From assembly GCA_019635535.1 (NCBI GenBank), contig JAHBZH010000001.1, positions 2,322,995-2,386,994 of the forward strand: a DNA stretch of 64,000 bases, given 5' to 3'. Position 1 is the stretch's first letter. Each line of letters opens with the position of its first letter. The notes beneath the pieces are model-generated. The model ran no database searches and had not been told where the DNA came from. It was given only the letters and a program-made list of their open reading frames with translations. Below are positions 17,697 to 26,001 of this stretch, in pieces. The translations under genes were made by a program, and so were the position numbers. This DNA comes from Sphingomonas sp. Lineage in GTDB: Bacteria > Pseudomonadota > Alphaproteobacteria > Sphingomonadales > Sphingomonadaceae.

Positions 17697-18776
17697 CTAG
17701 CTTCCGGCGCCGCGCGCCGTCGACTGCCGCTCGCGCTCCGCATGAGCCTGGCTGTCGTCGAGCCGCACCGCCATGCCGTCGCTGACCTTGACGACGCCCT
17801 CGGTGATGACGCGCTGGCCCGGCGTCAGCCCCTCGACGATCTCGACCCGGCCGCGCAGCCGCACCCCGGTTCGCACCGGCGCGCGGCGCGCCCGGCCCTG
17901 CTCGTCCAGCACATAGACGAAGCGCGTGTCGCCCTCGCCGATCACCGCCAGCTCGGGCACGGACGGGCTGCTGCGCGGCGCGTTCTCGATATCGACGGTC
18001 AGCATCATGCCGGGCCGCAGCAGCCGATCGGCATTGGGCATGCGCGCGCGCACCGTCACCGCGCGGGTATTGGGATCGACGACCGGATCGACGCTGTGGA
18101 TGCGCCCCCGGAACACCCGGTCCGGATAGGCGGCCGAACGCGCCTCGATCGTGAGGCCCGGCCGCATCGCGGCCAGCATCGTCTCCGGCACGGGGAAATC
18201 GAGCTTGATCGTGCTGATGTCGCTGATCGTCGCGATCGCCGTGCCCTGGCTGGCGATCGCGCCGACCGAGATGTTGCGCAAGGACACCCAGCCGGAGAAG
18301 GGCGCGCGGATCACCCGCTCGCCGATCGCGGCGCGCACGGCCTGCGCCTGGGCCTGCGCCGTCGCGGCGGCGGCGACCTGCGAATCGTAGCTGGAGCGGG
18401 TGGCGAAGCCGCGGTCCTTCAGCGCCCCGACCCGCTCGAGCTGCTGCTCGGCCTCGCGCTCGCGCGCCTGGATCTCGCGCAGTTGCGCGCTCTGTTGCGC
18501 CTGCTGGAGCACGGCGATGATCTGGCCCTGGCGGACATAGCCGCCATCGTCGAAATTGAGCCGGACGATCCGTTCGGTGACCGGCGCGGACAAAGTAACC
18601 TGCTCGTTGGCGACGGCGGTGCCGACCGCCTCGATCCGGTCGGCGAAATTCATCTCGGCGACCGGCTCCGCCTTGACCAGCGGCGTCGGCCGTTCGCGCT
18701 GCTTGTCCGCGCCGCCGCCATTGCCGCAGGCGGCCAGCGCCGCGGCCAGCGCGAGGAGGAGGAACGGCCGAGTCAC
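17697..18776 (-). CDS. RND efflux periplasmic adaptor subunit (lipoprotein)
   Basis: From a GTG start (preceded by GGAAACG) the protein is 359 residues and begins with a lipoprotein signal ending ALAAC. An ATG 45 bases upstream (base 18821) is an alternative but lacks a ribosome binding site and would put extra charged residues before the signal. It has the membrane-fusion-protein order: beta-barrel strand region, lipoyl half, coiled-coil hairpin (about 90-135, rich in Q/E/R), second lipoyl half with APFSGWV, then the C-terminal barrel. It links the RND permease encoded 3 bases downstream to an outer-membrane channel. Confidence 0.9.
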   Translation of the reverse strand: MTRPFLLLALAAALAACGNGGGADKQRERPTPLVKAEPVAEMNFADRIEAVGTAVANEQVTLSAPVTERIVRLNFDDGGYVRQGQIIAVLQQAQQSAQLREIQAREREAEQQLERVGALKDRGFATRSSYDSQVAAAATAQAQAQAVRAAIGERVIRAPFSGWVSLRNISVGAIASQGTAIATISDISTIKLDFPVPETMLAAMRPGLTIEARSAAYPDRVFRGRIHSVDPVVDPNTRAVTVRARMPNADRLLRPGMMLTVDIENAPRSSPSVPELAVIGEGDTRFVYVLDEQGRARRAPVRTGVRLRGRVEIVEGLTPGQRVITEGVVKVSDGMAVRLDDSQAHAERERQSTARGAGS

Positions 18777-18851
18777 ATTGCGTTTCCAGCGGGTTGAACC
18801 ATGTCCCGTCTCAATGACCATAATCGCGGCTTTGTCGAGAGAGGGCTTGTA

Positions 18852-19604
18852 TCAAAATGTATCGCCTGGCGCTGCGTTGATCGCGCCGATCAGGAACTCG
18901 ACATTGCCTTCCGGCCCGGTAATCGGGCTTTGCGTCACTCCGGCGACGGTCCAGCCGCGCTCTGTCAGCCAGTCCGCCGCCGCCGCGCAGACCCGGGCGT
19001 GGACCTCCGCGTCGCGCACCACGCCGCCCTTGCCGATCTCGTGCCGCTCCGCCTCGAATTGCGGCTTCACCAGCGCGATCAGCCGGCCGCCCGGTTGCGC
19101 GAAATTCAGGGCCGTGTCCAGCACCTTGGCGAGCGATATGAAGCTGGCGTCGCAAACCACGATGTCGATCGGCCCGGTGACGATCGCGTCGGTCAGGTAG
19201 CGGGCGTTGGTCTGTTCATGGACGATCACGCGCGGGTCCTGCCGCAGCTTCCAGGCAAGCTGGTTGGTGCCGACATCGACCGCGAAGACCTTCGCCGCGC
19301 CGCGCTGGAGCAGCACGTCGGTGAACCCGCCGGTGGAGCTGCCCACATCGAGCGCCACCGCGCCCGTCACGTCCCAGCCGAAATGCTCGAGCCCATGCGC
19401 CAGCTTGATCCCGCCGCGCGAGACCCAGGGATGCGCCTTGCCCCGCACCTCCAGCGGCGCGTCGGCGGCGAGCGCCTGCCCCGCTTTGTCGATCTTGCGC
19501 TCGCCCGAAAAGACCAGACCGGCGAGGATCAGCGCCTGCGCCTTGGCCCGGCTCTCGGCGAGGCCGCGATCGACGAGGAGCTGATCGGCGCGCAATTTTG
19601 TCAT
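18852..19604 (-). CDS. tlyA: TlyA family rRNA (cytidine-2'-O)-methyltransferase
   Basis: The 250-residue protein has an N-terminal S4 RNA-binding domain (about 3-62, RADQLLVDRGLAESRAKAQA) and an FtsJ-like methyltransferase domain with ALDVGSSTGGFTDVLLQRGA and the conserved K in ALVKPQFE. TlyA adds 2'-O-methyl groups to rRNA cytidines, which affects sensitivity to capreomycin-type drugs. In sphingomonads tlyA is commonly next to dxs. Here an AT-rich orphan gene of opposite direction separates the two. Confidence 0.92.
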   Translation of the reverse strand: MTKLRADQLLVDRGLAESRAKAQALILAGLVFSGERKIDKAGQALAADAPLEVRGKAHPWVSRGGIKLAHGLEHFGWDVTGAVALDVGSSTGGFTDVLLQRGAAKVFAVDVGTNQLAWKLRQDPRVIVHEQTNARYLTDAIVTGPIDIVVCDASFISLAKVLDTALNFAQPGGRLIALVKPQFEAERHEIGKGGVVRDAEVHARVCAAAADWLTERGWTVAGVTQSPITGPEGNVEFLIGAINAAPGDTF

Positions 19605-19698
19605 AGATCAAACCGGTCTTCTTCAAAACAACTTGATCGAATTCAGAAACTCTTATTCAGTAAGGTCGTCCGACTGTGTCACAAAAAGAGGGGGAGTA

Positions 19699-20214
19699 AT
19701 GCGAAAGCCATATCAATCACCCACACCTCATCGTCGACCGAACCAGTCGCAGAAAGACATGGTTAAGCGTAAGCAGCCTGCCTCCTTTTTTCGGCGTTTC
19801 CGGACTGGTTTGACGACTCTTGGCGTCGTGTCCGGGATTGTTGCAGCCGGCATCGCAGGAGACAAATATGACCCATTGCAATTGGGGCGGGAAGCACCAC
19901 AGACATACGCCATATCCCTTCCGATCTCCATGCCTATCAAACGCATAGAGTTCATTACCCCAGACAACCAAGAAAGTGATGCAAATGCAGATGAAACGGA
20001 AGATGCGTTGCATCGCACATGCATGGATCAAATTTTATCTGATTTAAGAAGGCAAGACGTATTACGGGTTGTTCATGAAAACAACGCATATGCGCCAGAT
20101 GTATACACAGAAATTAGAAATTACAAAGCCGTTATGCGAGATGGTACAAATATTAATTTCCGCTGCACTATAACAACTAGGCCATTTGCAATAGTAGTTG
20201 TGCGTACAGTCTAG
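19699..20214 (+). CDS. AT-rich orphan, single-pass membrane protein of unknown function
   Basis: The start is fixed by a strong GGGGGAG ribosome binding site 4 bases before the ATG, giving 171 residues (MRKPYQSPTP...). A basic N-terminus (residues 1-38) precedes one hydrophobic segment (about 37-55, TTLGVVSGIVAAGIAG). A mostly polar domain of about 110 residues with two cysteines follows, so topology is probably cytoplasmic N-terminus and periplasmic C-terminus. Base composition and codon use are far more AT-rich than every neighbour (many AAT, AAA, TTA, ATA codons). This, with its position between tlyA and dxs, points to recent acquisition. I recognise no family. Confidence 0.75.
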   Translation: MRKPYQSPTPHRRPNQSQKDMVKRKQPASFFRRFRTGLTTLGVVSGIVAAGIAGDKYDPLQLGREAPQTYAISLPISMPIKRIEFITPDNQESDANADETEDALHRTCMDQILSDLRRQDVLRVVHENNAYAPDVYTEIRNYKAVMRDGTNINFRCTITTRPFAIVVVRTV

Positions 20215-20232
20215 GTCATCAAGATGGGCGAG

Positions 20233-22161
20233 TCACGCCCGCGCCCCTTCCACCACCCCCGCGCTGTTGTGGCGGAGCGCCTTCAACACCGTCTCGACGA
20301 TGCCGTCCGCGTCCAGGCCGGCTTCGGCATATTGCTTCTCGGGCTTGTCCTGGTCCTGGAAGCGGTCGGGGAGGCGCATGGTGCGCAGCTTCAGCCCGGC
20401 GTCGATCAGGCCGGCATCGCTCGCCAACGTCAGGACATGGGCGCCGAAGCCGCCGATCGCGGCTTCCTCGACCGTCACCGCGACCTCGTGGGTGGCGAGC
20501 AGGCGGCGGATCAGTTCCTCGTCGAGCGGCTTGGCGAAGCGCAGGTCGGCGACGGTGGTGGAAAGGCCCTGCGCGTCGAGCCTGTCGGCGGCCTTCAGCG
20601 CCTCGGCCAGGCGGGTGCCGAGCGAGAGGATCGCGACCTTCTTGCCCTCGCGCACCACCCGGCCCTTGCCGATCTCCAGTGCCCGCGGCACCTCGGGCAT
20701 GTCCACGCCGACGCCGTTGCCGCGCGGGTAGCGCACCGCGATCGGGCCGCTGTCGTGCTCCTGCATGGTCCTGACCATATGGGCCAGCTCGGCCTCGTCG
20801 GCGGCGGCCATCACGACGAAATTGGGCAGGGTGCAGAGATAGGCGAGGTCGAAGCTGCCGGCATGGGTGGAGCCGTCCGCGCCGACCAGCCCGGCGCGGT
20901 CCATCGCGAAGCGCACCGGCAGGTTCTGGATCGCCACGTCATGGACGACCTGATCGTAGGCGCGCTGCAGGAAGGTCGAATAGATGGCGACGAAGGGCCG
21001 CATCCCCTGCGCGGCCAAGCCGGCGGCGAAGGTGACCGCATGCTGCTCGGCGATGCCGACGTCGAAGGCGCGGTCCGGATGGGCCTTGGCGAACCTGTCC
21101 ACGCCGGTGCCGGACGGCATCGCGGCGGTGATCGCGCAGATCCGGGGGTCGTCGTCGGCGAGGCCGGCCAGCGTCTCGCCGAACACGTTCTGGTAAGCGG
21201 GCGGGCCGCCGCCGGGCCCCTTGTCCTGCTTGCCGGTGACGACGTCGAACTTGACGACGCCGTGATATTTGTCGGCCGCCGCCTCGGCGGGCGCGTAGCC
21301 CTTGCCCTTCTTGGTGACGACATGGACCAGCATCGGGCCGAAATCGGCGTCACGGACATTCTCCAGGATCTTGACCAGCAGATCGACGTCGTGGCCATCG
21401 ACCGGGCCGACATAATAGAAGCCCAGCTCCTCGAAGAGCGTGCCGCCCGTCGCCATGCCCCGGGCATATTCCTCCGCCTTGCGCGCGGCGGTGTGGAGCG
21501 GCGTGGGGAGCTTGCGGGCGAAGCGCTGGGCGAGGCTGCGCAAAGTCAGATACTTGCCGGACGAGACCAGGCGGGCGAGATAGTTGGAGAGGCCGCCGAC
21601 GGGCGGGGCGATCGACATGTCGTTGTCGTTGAGGATGACGACCAGGCGGTTGCCGGCCTGCTCGGCATTGTTCATCGCCTCATAGGCCATGCCGGCGCTC
21701 ATCGCGCCATCGCCGATCACGGCGATCGCCTTGCCGGGCCGGTTCGACAGCTTGTTGGCCACCGCGAAGCCCAGAGCGGCCGAAATCGAGGTCGAGCTGT
21801 GCGCCGCGCCGAACGGGTCATATTCGCTCTCGGACCGCTTGGTGAAGCCGGAGAGGCCGCCGCCCATGCGCAGGGTGCGGATGCGGTCGCGGCGCCCGGT
21901 GACGATCTTGTGCGGATAGCATTGGTGGCCGACGTCCCAGACCAGCCGGTCGGCGGGCGTGTCGAACACATAATGGAGCGCCGTGGTCAGCTCGACCACA
22001 CCGAGCCCGGCGCCGAGATGGCCGCCGGTCACGGACACGGCCGAGATCGTCTCGGCGCGCAATTCGTCGGCGAACTGGCGTAGCTGCTCGCGCTTCAGGC
22101 CGCGCAGCTCATCGGGCGTCCCGACGGTGTCGAGCAACGGCGTTTCGGGTCGGTCGGTCAT
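20233..22161 (-). CDS. dxs: 1-deoxy-D-xylulose-5-phosphate synthase
   Basis: The 642-residue thiamine-diphosphate enzyme makes DXP from pyruvate and glyceraldehyde 3-phosphate, the first step of the MEP isoprenoid pathway. Diagnostic segments are [18 protein letters not shown], the thiamine diphosphate/Mg site [17 protein letters not shown] with ILNDNDMSI, and [15 protein letters not shown] of the transketolase pyrimidine domain. Length is normal and no key residue is missing. In this class of bacteria the pathway feeds carotenoids, hopanoids, ubiquinone and undecaprenyl phosphate. Its stop is 18 bases from the convergent orphan gene. Confidence 0.96.
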   Translation of the reverse strand: MTDRPETPLLDTVGTPDELRGLKREQLRQFADELRAETISAVSVTGGHLGAGLGVVELTTALHYVFDTPADRLVWDVGHQCYPHKIVTGRRDRIRTLRMGGGLSGFTKRSESEYDPFGAAHSSTSISAALGFAVANKLSNRPGKAIAVIGDGAMSAGMAYEAMNNAEQAGNRLVVILNDNDMSIAPPVGGLSNYLARLVSSGKYLTLRSLAQRFARKLPTPLHTAARKAEEYARGMATGGTLFEELGFYYVGPVDGHDVDLLVKILENVRDADFGPMLVHVVTKKGKGYAPAEAAADKYHGVVKFDVVTGKQDKGPGGGPPAYQNVFGETLAGLADDDPRICAITAAMPSGTGVDRFAKAHPDRAFDVGIAEQHAVTFAAGLAAQGMRPFVAIYSTFLQRAYDQVVHDVAIQNLPVRFAMDRAGLVGADGSTHAGSFDLAYLCTLPNFVVMAAADEAELAHMVRTMQEHDSGPIAVRYPRGNGVGVDMPEVPRALEIGKGRVVREGKKVAILSLGTRLAEALKAADRLDAQGLSTTVADLRFAKPLDEELIRRLLATHEVAVTVEEAAIGGFGAHVLTLASDAGLIDAGLKLRTMRLPDRFQDQDKPEKQYAEAGLDADGIVETVLKALRHNSAGVVEGARA

Positions 22162-22487
22162 GCTGTCCCCATCTACAAGCCGCCTACATAAGCCGGTCGC
22201 GCCGGGAAGTCGAACCTTCAGAGGAGGCGTCGAAGGGTGAAAAAGTTGAGGAAGTTGAGGATTGCCAAGAGCCGGCGGCCCTCCCGGCCAAGCCGGTCGG
22301 AAGTTTCACAAGTTTCAGCTTCCATGGCGGGGAAATCCGGCTGTCCGCACCATGCCGGTGTCGGCGAGCGCCTCGATGTGCTCGCGCTGCTTCGCGGGCG
22401 CCCGACCGTCGCGGCGGGGGCGGGCGGGGACCGGCTCGACGTCGAAGGGAGAGGCGGGCCCGTCGGTCGCCGCCTCGGAGATGAACG
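22162..22487. other. 326-base spacer between dxs and the lipase gene
   Basis: This gap holds a run of AAGTTGAGG units (22243-22260) related to the dispersed element near proC, a short GTTTCACAAGTTTCA repeat (22302-22316), and the remnant of a minus-strand gene described separately. Otherwise I see only the expected upstream regions of the divergent dxs and lipase genes. Confidence 0.6.
22235..22260 (-). repeat. Dispersed intergenic element, divergent copy C
   Basis: On the minus strand this reads CCTCAACTTCCTCAACTTTT followed by TCACCC. The tandem TCAACTT units resemble those of the copies at 12914 and 57475, but the flanking CCCCCGACGTGGC part is absent. It is a looser member of the same pattern, and may be unrelated. 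Confidence 0.4.
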
Positions 22488-22506
22488 ATGCATGACCCTG
22501 TTCCAT
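22315..22506 (-). pseudogene. Remnant of an HTH-like protein gene
   Basis: A 63-codon minus-strand frame contains RPRRDGRAPAKQREHIEALA followed by DTGMV. This closely resembles the N-terminal DGW-P-RQ-FI-ALA-TG-V motif I recall in sphingomonad DNA-binding-like proteins, whose downstream helix-turn-helix normally continues for over 100 residues. Here the frame stops right after the motif (MVRTAGFPRHGS) inside a repeat-like GTTTCACAAGTTTCA sequence. It looks like a decayed 5' fragment rather than a working gene. It overlaps the first codons of the lipase frame on the other strand. Confidence 0.35.
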
Positions 22507-23555
22507 CCGACAGCGTAGATCAGATGAAATCCTACTTTGGAAGAGCCTCCGCACCGGACCATTCAGATGTGACTCTGGCGGACGGGATCGATAGTCTTGC
22601 CAGCAAGGGAGCCGAACCGCTGTCCAATTGCAAATCCAACCCCGACCCGCGCGCGATCCTCCAGTGGAAGGACGACCCGCGCATAGTCTGGCCGAGGCCT
22701 CGCGACCCGCCACGACTCGACTATCTGATGGCGTTCTTCAGCCAGATCGCCTATGTTCCGACCCGCTTCGAGGCCAGCAACCAACGCGGCACCAAGGTGG
22801 TCCCGTCCCGCTTCTTTCAGGACCTGGCGAACCGAGGGCGGGCGCTCGACGTGGCGCGGCTCGTGCGCGACGCCTTTCCTCAGGAACTCGACATGCCCGT
22901 GCGGGTCGTCTCGACCGCCAACAGCATCACCCTTATCGCGCGCGTCAAGGAGGTCGTCATCATCGCATCACGCGGCACGATATTGTTTCATTCGCTCCTT
23001 CGGCCCTCCGGGGACGTGGGGATCGACCTCAACGCATGGCCGATCGCCTACGGCTCGGCGGACGTGAGCTATCATTTCGGCTTCCTCGAGGAAGCCTGCG
23101 CGTCGTTGCCGCAGATCGTCGAAGCCTATCGGCACGTCGGGGAGGGGCTCCCGATCTATTTCACCGGCCATTCGCTGGGCGGCGCTTTGGCGGCAGTCAA
23201 CGACCGGCTATGGGATGAAAGTCTAGGCCGGTGCGTGGGACGCAAGACCATCGTGTTCGGCTGCCCGCGCTTCGGCAATGACGCGGCGGTGAAGCTCAGG
23301 CCCGTGCGCGCATTCGTGCGACCCGGCGATCCTGTGCCGAACCTGCCGCCAAGGATATTCGGATATGCCGACATTCCGAATTCCGAGGAGCTCCGCGACC
23401 CGGATTCCGACAGCTGGAACATCTTCAAGAACCACGCGATCGAAGGTTATCGTCGCGCGATCGCACATCGCGACGAGGTGCTTGCCGAGGACGAACGGCT
23501 CTATCGCCTGTTCGAGATCGCGATGGCGAAGGAACCCCGACAATGGGGCTTTTAG
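22488..23555 (+). CDS. Class 3 lipase-like alpha/beta hydrolase
   Basis: The 355-residue protein has the nucleophile elbow IYFTGHSLGGALAAV (serine in GHSLG) and, further on, FGCPRFGND, as in Lipase_3 family enzymes, where this strand precedes the catalytic aspartate. A late histidine (FKNHAIEGYRR) completes a plausible Ser-Asp-His triad. No signal peptide is visible. The start at MHDPVPSD has GGAG 7 bases upstream. A second ATG (22524) lies inside an 18-base sequence also found near proC, so the true N-terminus is uncertain. It is convergent with the zur gene across a hairpin repeat. The substrate is unknown. Confidence 0.75.
   Translation: MHDPVPSDSVDQMKSYFGRASAPDHSDVTLADGIDSLASKGAEPLSNCKSNPDPRAILQWKDDPRIVWPRPRDPPRLDYLMAFFSQIAYVPTRFEASNQRGTKVVPSRFFQDLANRGRALDVARLVRDAFPQELDMPVRVVSTANSITLIARVKEVVIIASRGTILFHSLLRPSGDVGIDLNAWPIAYGSADVSYHFGFLEEACASLPQIVEAYRHVGEGLPIYFTGHSLGGALAAVNDRLWDESLGRCVGRKTIVFGCPRFGNDAAVKLRPVRAFVRPGDPVPNLPPRIFGYADIPNSEELRDPDSDSWNIFKNHAIEGYRRAIAHRDEVLAEDERLYRLFEIAMAKEPRQWGF
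22521..22538 (+). repeat. 18-base repeat also found near proC
   Basis: Exact copy of 13048-13065 (CAGATGAAATCCTACTTT), lying at the 5' end of the lipase reading frame where it encodes MKSYF. Similarity extends weakly to 22556. Confidence 0.6.
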
Positions 23556-23558
23556 AAT

Positions 23559-23581
23559 CTGTTTCAGCAAAGCTGAAACAG
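23559..23581. repeat. Perfect hairpin repeat, copy 1
   Basis: CTGTTTCAGC-AAA-GCTGAAACAG is a 10-base-pair perfect stem with a 3-base loop, placed 4 bases after the lipase stop and 2 bases before the zur stop. A near-identical copy lies at 55485-55507. There is no following T-run. It could act as a bidirectional terminator or mRNA 3'-end stabiliser. Confidence 0.7.
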
Positions 23582-23583
23582 GC

Positions 23584-24045
23584 TCAGCCCTCCGCGCAAT
23601 CCTCGCAGCGGCCGTGGACCTCGATCACCGGGCGGACCGGGGCGAAGCCGGCCTTCTTCGCGGCATCGCGGACGCCGCCGGAAAGGCGGTCGTCGTCGAG
23701 ATGGGTGGCCTGGCCGCAATTGTCGCAGATCAGGAAGATGCAATCGTGCAGGCAGCCGGGATGATCGTTGGCGACATAGGCGTTGGCGCTTTCGACCCGG
23801 CGGGCGAGATTGGAGCCGACGAACAGGTCGAGGATGCGATAGACGCTGTTGGCGGCGACGCGCCGACCCTGATCCTGGCTCACCTTCTCGGCGATGTCAT
23901 AGGCCGAGGCGGGCTTGTCGAAGCCGGCGAGCGCGTCGAACACGGCGGCGCGCATCGGCGTCCACTGCTCGCCCGCGCCCTCCATCGTGGTCCGCGCGGC
24001 GGTGGCGAGGTCCGCGCCGGCATGGCTGTGATGCTCGTGTCCCAT
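23584..24045 (-). CDS. zur: Fur family transcriptional regulator, probably Zur
   Basis: Starting at MGHEHHSHAG the protein is 153 residues. It has an N-terminal His-rich tail, a winged helix (about 28-88, ending SVYRILDLF), and two CxxC pairs (CDNCGQ and CEDC at the C-terminus) that form the structural zinc site in Fur-family proteins. Sequence style (NSVYRILDLFV, HLDDDRLSGG) and the adjoining MerC gene and candidate Zur box suggest the zinc sensor rather than the iron one. It would repress zinc uptake genes when zinc is sufficient. It lies 41 bases downstream of the MerC gene, likely in one operon. Confidence 0.8.
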   Translation of the reverse strand: MGHEHHSHAGADLATAARTTMEGAGEQWTPMRAAVFDALAGFDKPASAYDIAEKVSQDQGRRVAANSVYRILDLFVGSNLARRVESANAYVANDHPGCLHDCIFLICDNCGQATHLDDDRLSGGVRDAAKKAGFAPVRPVIEVHGRCEDCAEG

Positions 24046-24086
24046 GGGCCGGAATGTAAGCCTTCGCCGGGGTGACGGCAATGCCG

Positions 24087-24458
24087 TCAGATCACCGCGC
24101 GGCGATTGAGATCGTGGCCGAGCGCGAGGATGAGGACGCCGACCAGCGACCAGAGCAGCTCGCCGCCGCCCTCATGGCCGAGCGTCAGCGCGCCGGCCAT
24201 CATGCCGAGGCCGAGACCGCCGATCGCCGCCGGCAGCATGAAGCCGTGGATCAGGATGCCGCGCCCCAGCCCCACGACGCCGAGCAGGATCGCGAGGACG
24301 AGCCCGATCTCGTGGACCAGCGGATGCAGGAACAGGCCGCCGGCGGACGCCAGCACCGTCACCAGCACCGCGCTCGCGATGCAATGGACGAGGCAAAGGC
24401 CGCTGAGGCCGATGGCCCAGCGGTCGATCGCATTCGCCCTGATGACGCCCTGAAACAA
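24087..24458 (-). CDS. MerC domain-containing membrane protein
   Basis: The protein has four hydrophobic segments and the MerC-type opening RWAIGLSGLCLVHCIASAVL, where the two cysteines sit in the first membrane helix. MerC proteins are known as inner-membrane mercury transporters, but chromosomal homologues have probable roles with other metals. The start used here is a TTG with GGAG 8 bases upstream (123 residues). An ATG at 24518 would add 20 residues but overlaps the Zur-box-like palindrome, making it less likely as a translated region. It precedes zur in the same direction, which points to a zinc-related role. Confidence 0.75.
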   Translation of the reverse strand: MFQGVIRANAIDRWAIGLSGLCLVHCIASAVLVTVLASAGGLFLHPLVHEIGLVLAILLGVVGLGRGILIHGFMLPAAIGGLGLGMMAGALTLGHEGGGELLWSLVGVLILALGHDLNRRAVI

Positions 24459-24502
24459 ACCTGCGACTCCGTTCTGGCGGCGATATACGCTCGCCTTATC
24501 CA

Positions 24503-24517
24503 AGTTACAATATAACA
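24503..24517. promoter_or_regulatory. Candidate Zur box
   Basis: GTTA-CAATA-TAAC (24504-24516) is an inverted repeat in an AT-rich patch. On the minus strand it reads ATGTTATATTGTAACTT, close to the Zur consensus half ATGTTATA. It sits upstream of the MerC-zur unit and 66 bases before the heme A synthase start. The match is by eye. Confidence 0.55.
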
Positions 24518-24583
24518 TTGGGTGAAAATCGACGAAATGCCGGGGCGGTTGGCAAGCGGCGCGGGCTCCGCCATAGGGCCGCC

Positions 24584-25627
24584 ATGCCCCCGCTCCTCGC
24601 CCGCCCGGACGCGCCCCGGCCCCGCCCCAAGGCGATCGCCAACTGGCTGATCGTCGTCGCCGCGATGGTGTTCGCGATGATCGTGGTCGGCGGCATTACG
24701 CGGCTGACGGAATCCGGCCTGTCCATGGTGCGCTGGGAGCCGATCTCCGGCGCGATCCCGCCGATGAGCGAGGCCGCCTGGCAGGCGGAGTTCGACCATT
24801 ATCGCGCCACGCCGCAATATCAGCAGGTCAATACCGGCATGACGCTGGCCGAGTTCAAGACCATCTTCTTCTGGGAATATGTGCACCGGCTGCTCGGCCG
24901 GCTGATCGGGCTGGTCTTCGCCTTGCCCCTGCTCTGGTTCTGGTGGAAGCGCGCGATCCCGGCGGGCTACGGCTGGAAGCTGGGCGGGCTCCTCGCGCTC
25001 GGCGGGCTGCAGGGCGCGATCGGCTGGTGGATGGTCGCTTCCGGCCTCGTGGACGTGCCCGAAGTCAGCCATATCCGGCTCGCCGTCCACCTGCTCACCG
25101 CCTTCCTGATCTTCGGCGCGACGATCTGGGTGGCGATGGACCTGAAACAGCTGGTGCGCGATGCGGCGGCGACGCCGGTGCGGCTGCCCCTGCTCGCCAT
25201 CTGGGCGCTTTGCCTGATGTTCATCCAGTTCCTGTTCGGCGCCTATGTCGCCGGGCTGGACGCCGGCTATGCGTTCAACTCCTGGCCGAAGATGGGCGAC
25301 GAATGGTTTCCGGCGGCGACGCCGATGATGGAGCCCTTCCTGCGCAACTTCGTCGACAATCCGACCGTCGTGCAGTTCGTCCACCGCTGGTTCGCCTTCG
25401 TGGCGGGCGGGGTGACGATCTGGCTGGGCGTGCGCGCCTGGGCGCGGGTGTCGTGGCAGGACGGCGGAATGCTGATCGGCGCGGTGTTCGCCCAGATCCT
25501 GCTCGGCATCCTCACCATATTGTCGGGCGTGCAGATCGACATCGCGGTGGCGCATCAGGGCATGGCCGCGTTGCTCCTCGCCGCGATGCTGAACGCGGCG
25601 CATGGAGTGGGGCGCAAGGCGCCGTGA
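24584..25627 (+). CDS. Heme A synthase (COX15/CtaA family)
   Basis: Starting at MPPLLARPD (347 residues), the protein has eight membrane segments and the COX15 signatures: GGITRLTESGLSMVRWEPI, EFKTIFFWEYVHRLLGR (heme-ligand histidine), AYVAGLDAGYAFNSWPKMG, and a late VQFVHRWFAF histidine. Type 1.5 enzymes oxidise the heme O methyl group to the formyl of heme A for cytochrome c oxidase. The longer frame upstream begins at a TTG inside the Zur box and is rejected. Its stop overlaps the GTG start of cutA. Whether it is controlled by the nearby Zur box is unclear. Confidence 0.93.
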   Translation: MPPLLARPDAPRPRPKAIANWLIVVAAMVFAMIVVGGITRLTESGLSMVRWEPISGAIPPMSEAAWQAEFDHYRATPQYQQVNTGMTLAEFKTIFFWEYVHRLLGRLIGLVFALPLLWFWWKRAIPAGYGWKLGGLLALGGLQGAIGWWMVASGLVDVPEVSHIRLAVHLLTAFLIFGATIWVAMDLKQLVRDAAATPVRLPLLAIWALCLMFIQFLFGAYVAGLDAGYAFNSWPKMGDEWFPAATPMMEPFLRNFVDNPTVVQFVHRWFAFVAGGVTIWLGVRAWARVSWQDGGMLIGAVFAQILLGILTILSGVQIDIAVAHQGMAALLLAAMLNAAHGVGRKAP

Positions 25628-25944
25628 CCGGGATCGTCAGCGTCTATGCGATCTTCGCCGACGCCGACGAGGCCGCCCGGATCGGCCGCATCGCGGTGGA
25701 GGAACGGCTGGCGGCCTGCGTGAACATCCTGACGCCGTGCCGGTCGATCTATCGCTGGCAGGGCAAGATCGAGGAGGCCGAGGAAGTCCCCGCCCTCTTC
25801 AAGACCCGCGCCGACCGGGCCGAGTCGCTGATCGCCCGCATCGCGGAACTGCACAGCTATGATGTGCCGGCTGCGGTGGCGTGGCCGGTGAAAGAAGCGC
25901 TGGCTGCTTATACAACATGGATCACGGAAGAGACGTCGTTCTAG
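25624..25944 (+). CDS. cutA: Divalent-cation tolerance protein CutA
   Basis: The 106-residue protein starts at a GTG overlapping the heme A synthase stop (GTGA). CutA1 hallmarks are IGRIAVEERLAACVNILTPC, SIYRWQGKIEEAEEVPALFK and ELHSYDVPAAVAWP. The protein forms a very stable trimer resembling P-II proteins and was linked to copper tolerance, though its molecular role is unsettled. It is the second gene of a two-gene unit with heme A synthase. Confidence 0.93.
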   Translation: MTGIVSVYAIFADADEAARIGRIAVEERLAACVNILTPCRSIYRWQGKIEEAEEVPALFKTRADRAESLIARIAELHSYDVPAAVAWPVKEALAAYTTWITEETSF

Positions 25945-26001
25945 ACTTTCGATTGCATCTCGGTATTCCAGTCATCCGAAGGATCCACCAAGGATATCGG
26001 A

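Noticed and set aside
16056..18797. 913-codon plus-strand frame antisense to the RND permease and adaptor
   Set aside because: Shadow frame: repetitive HRD-rich sequence with no recognisable domain, opposite complete efflux genes.
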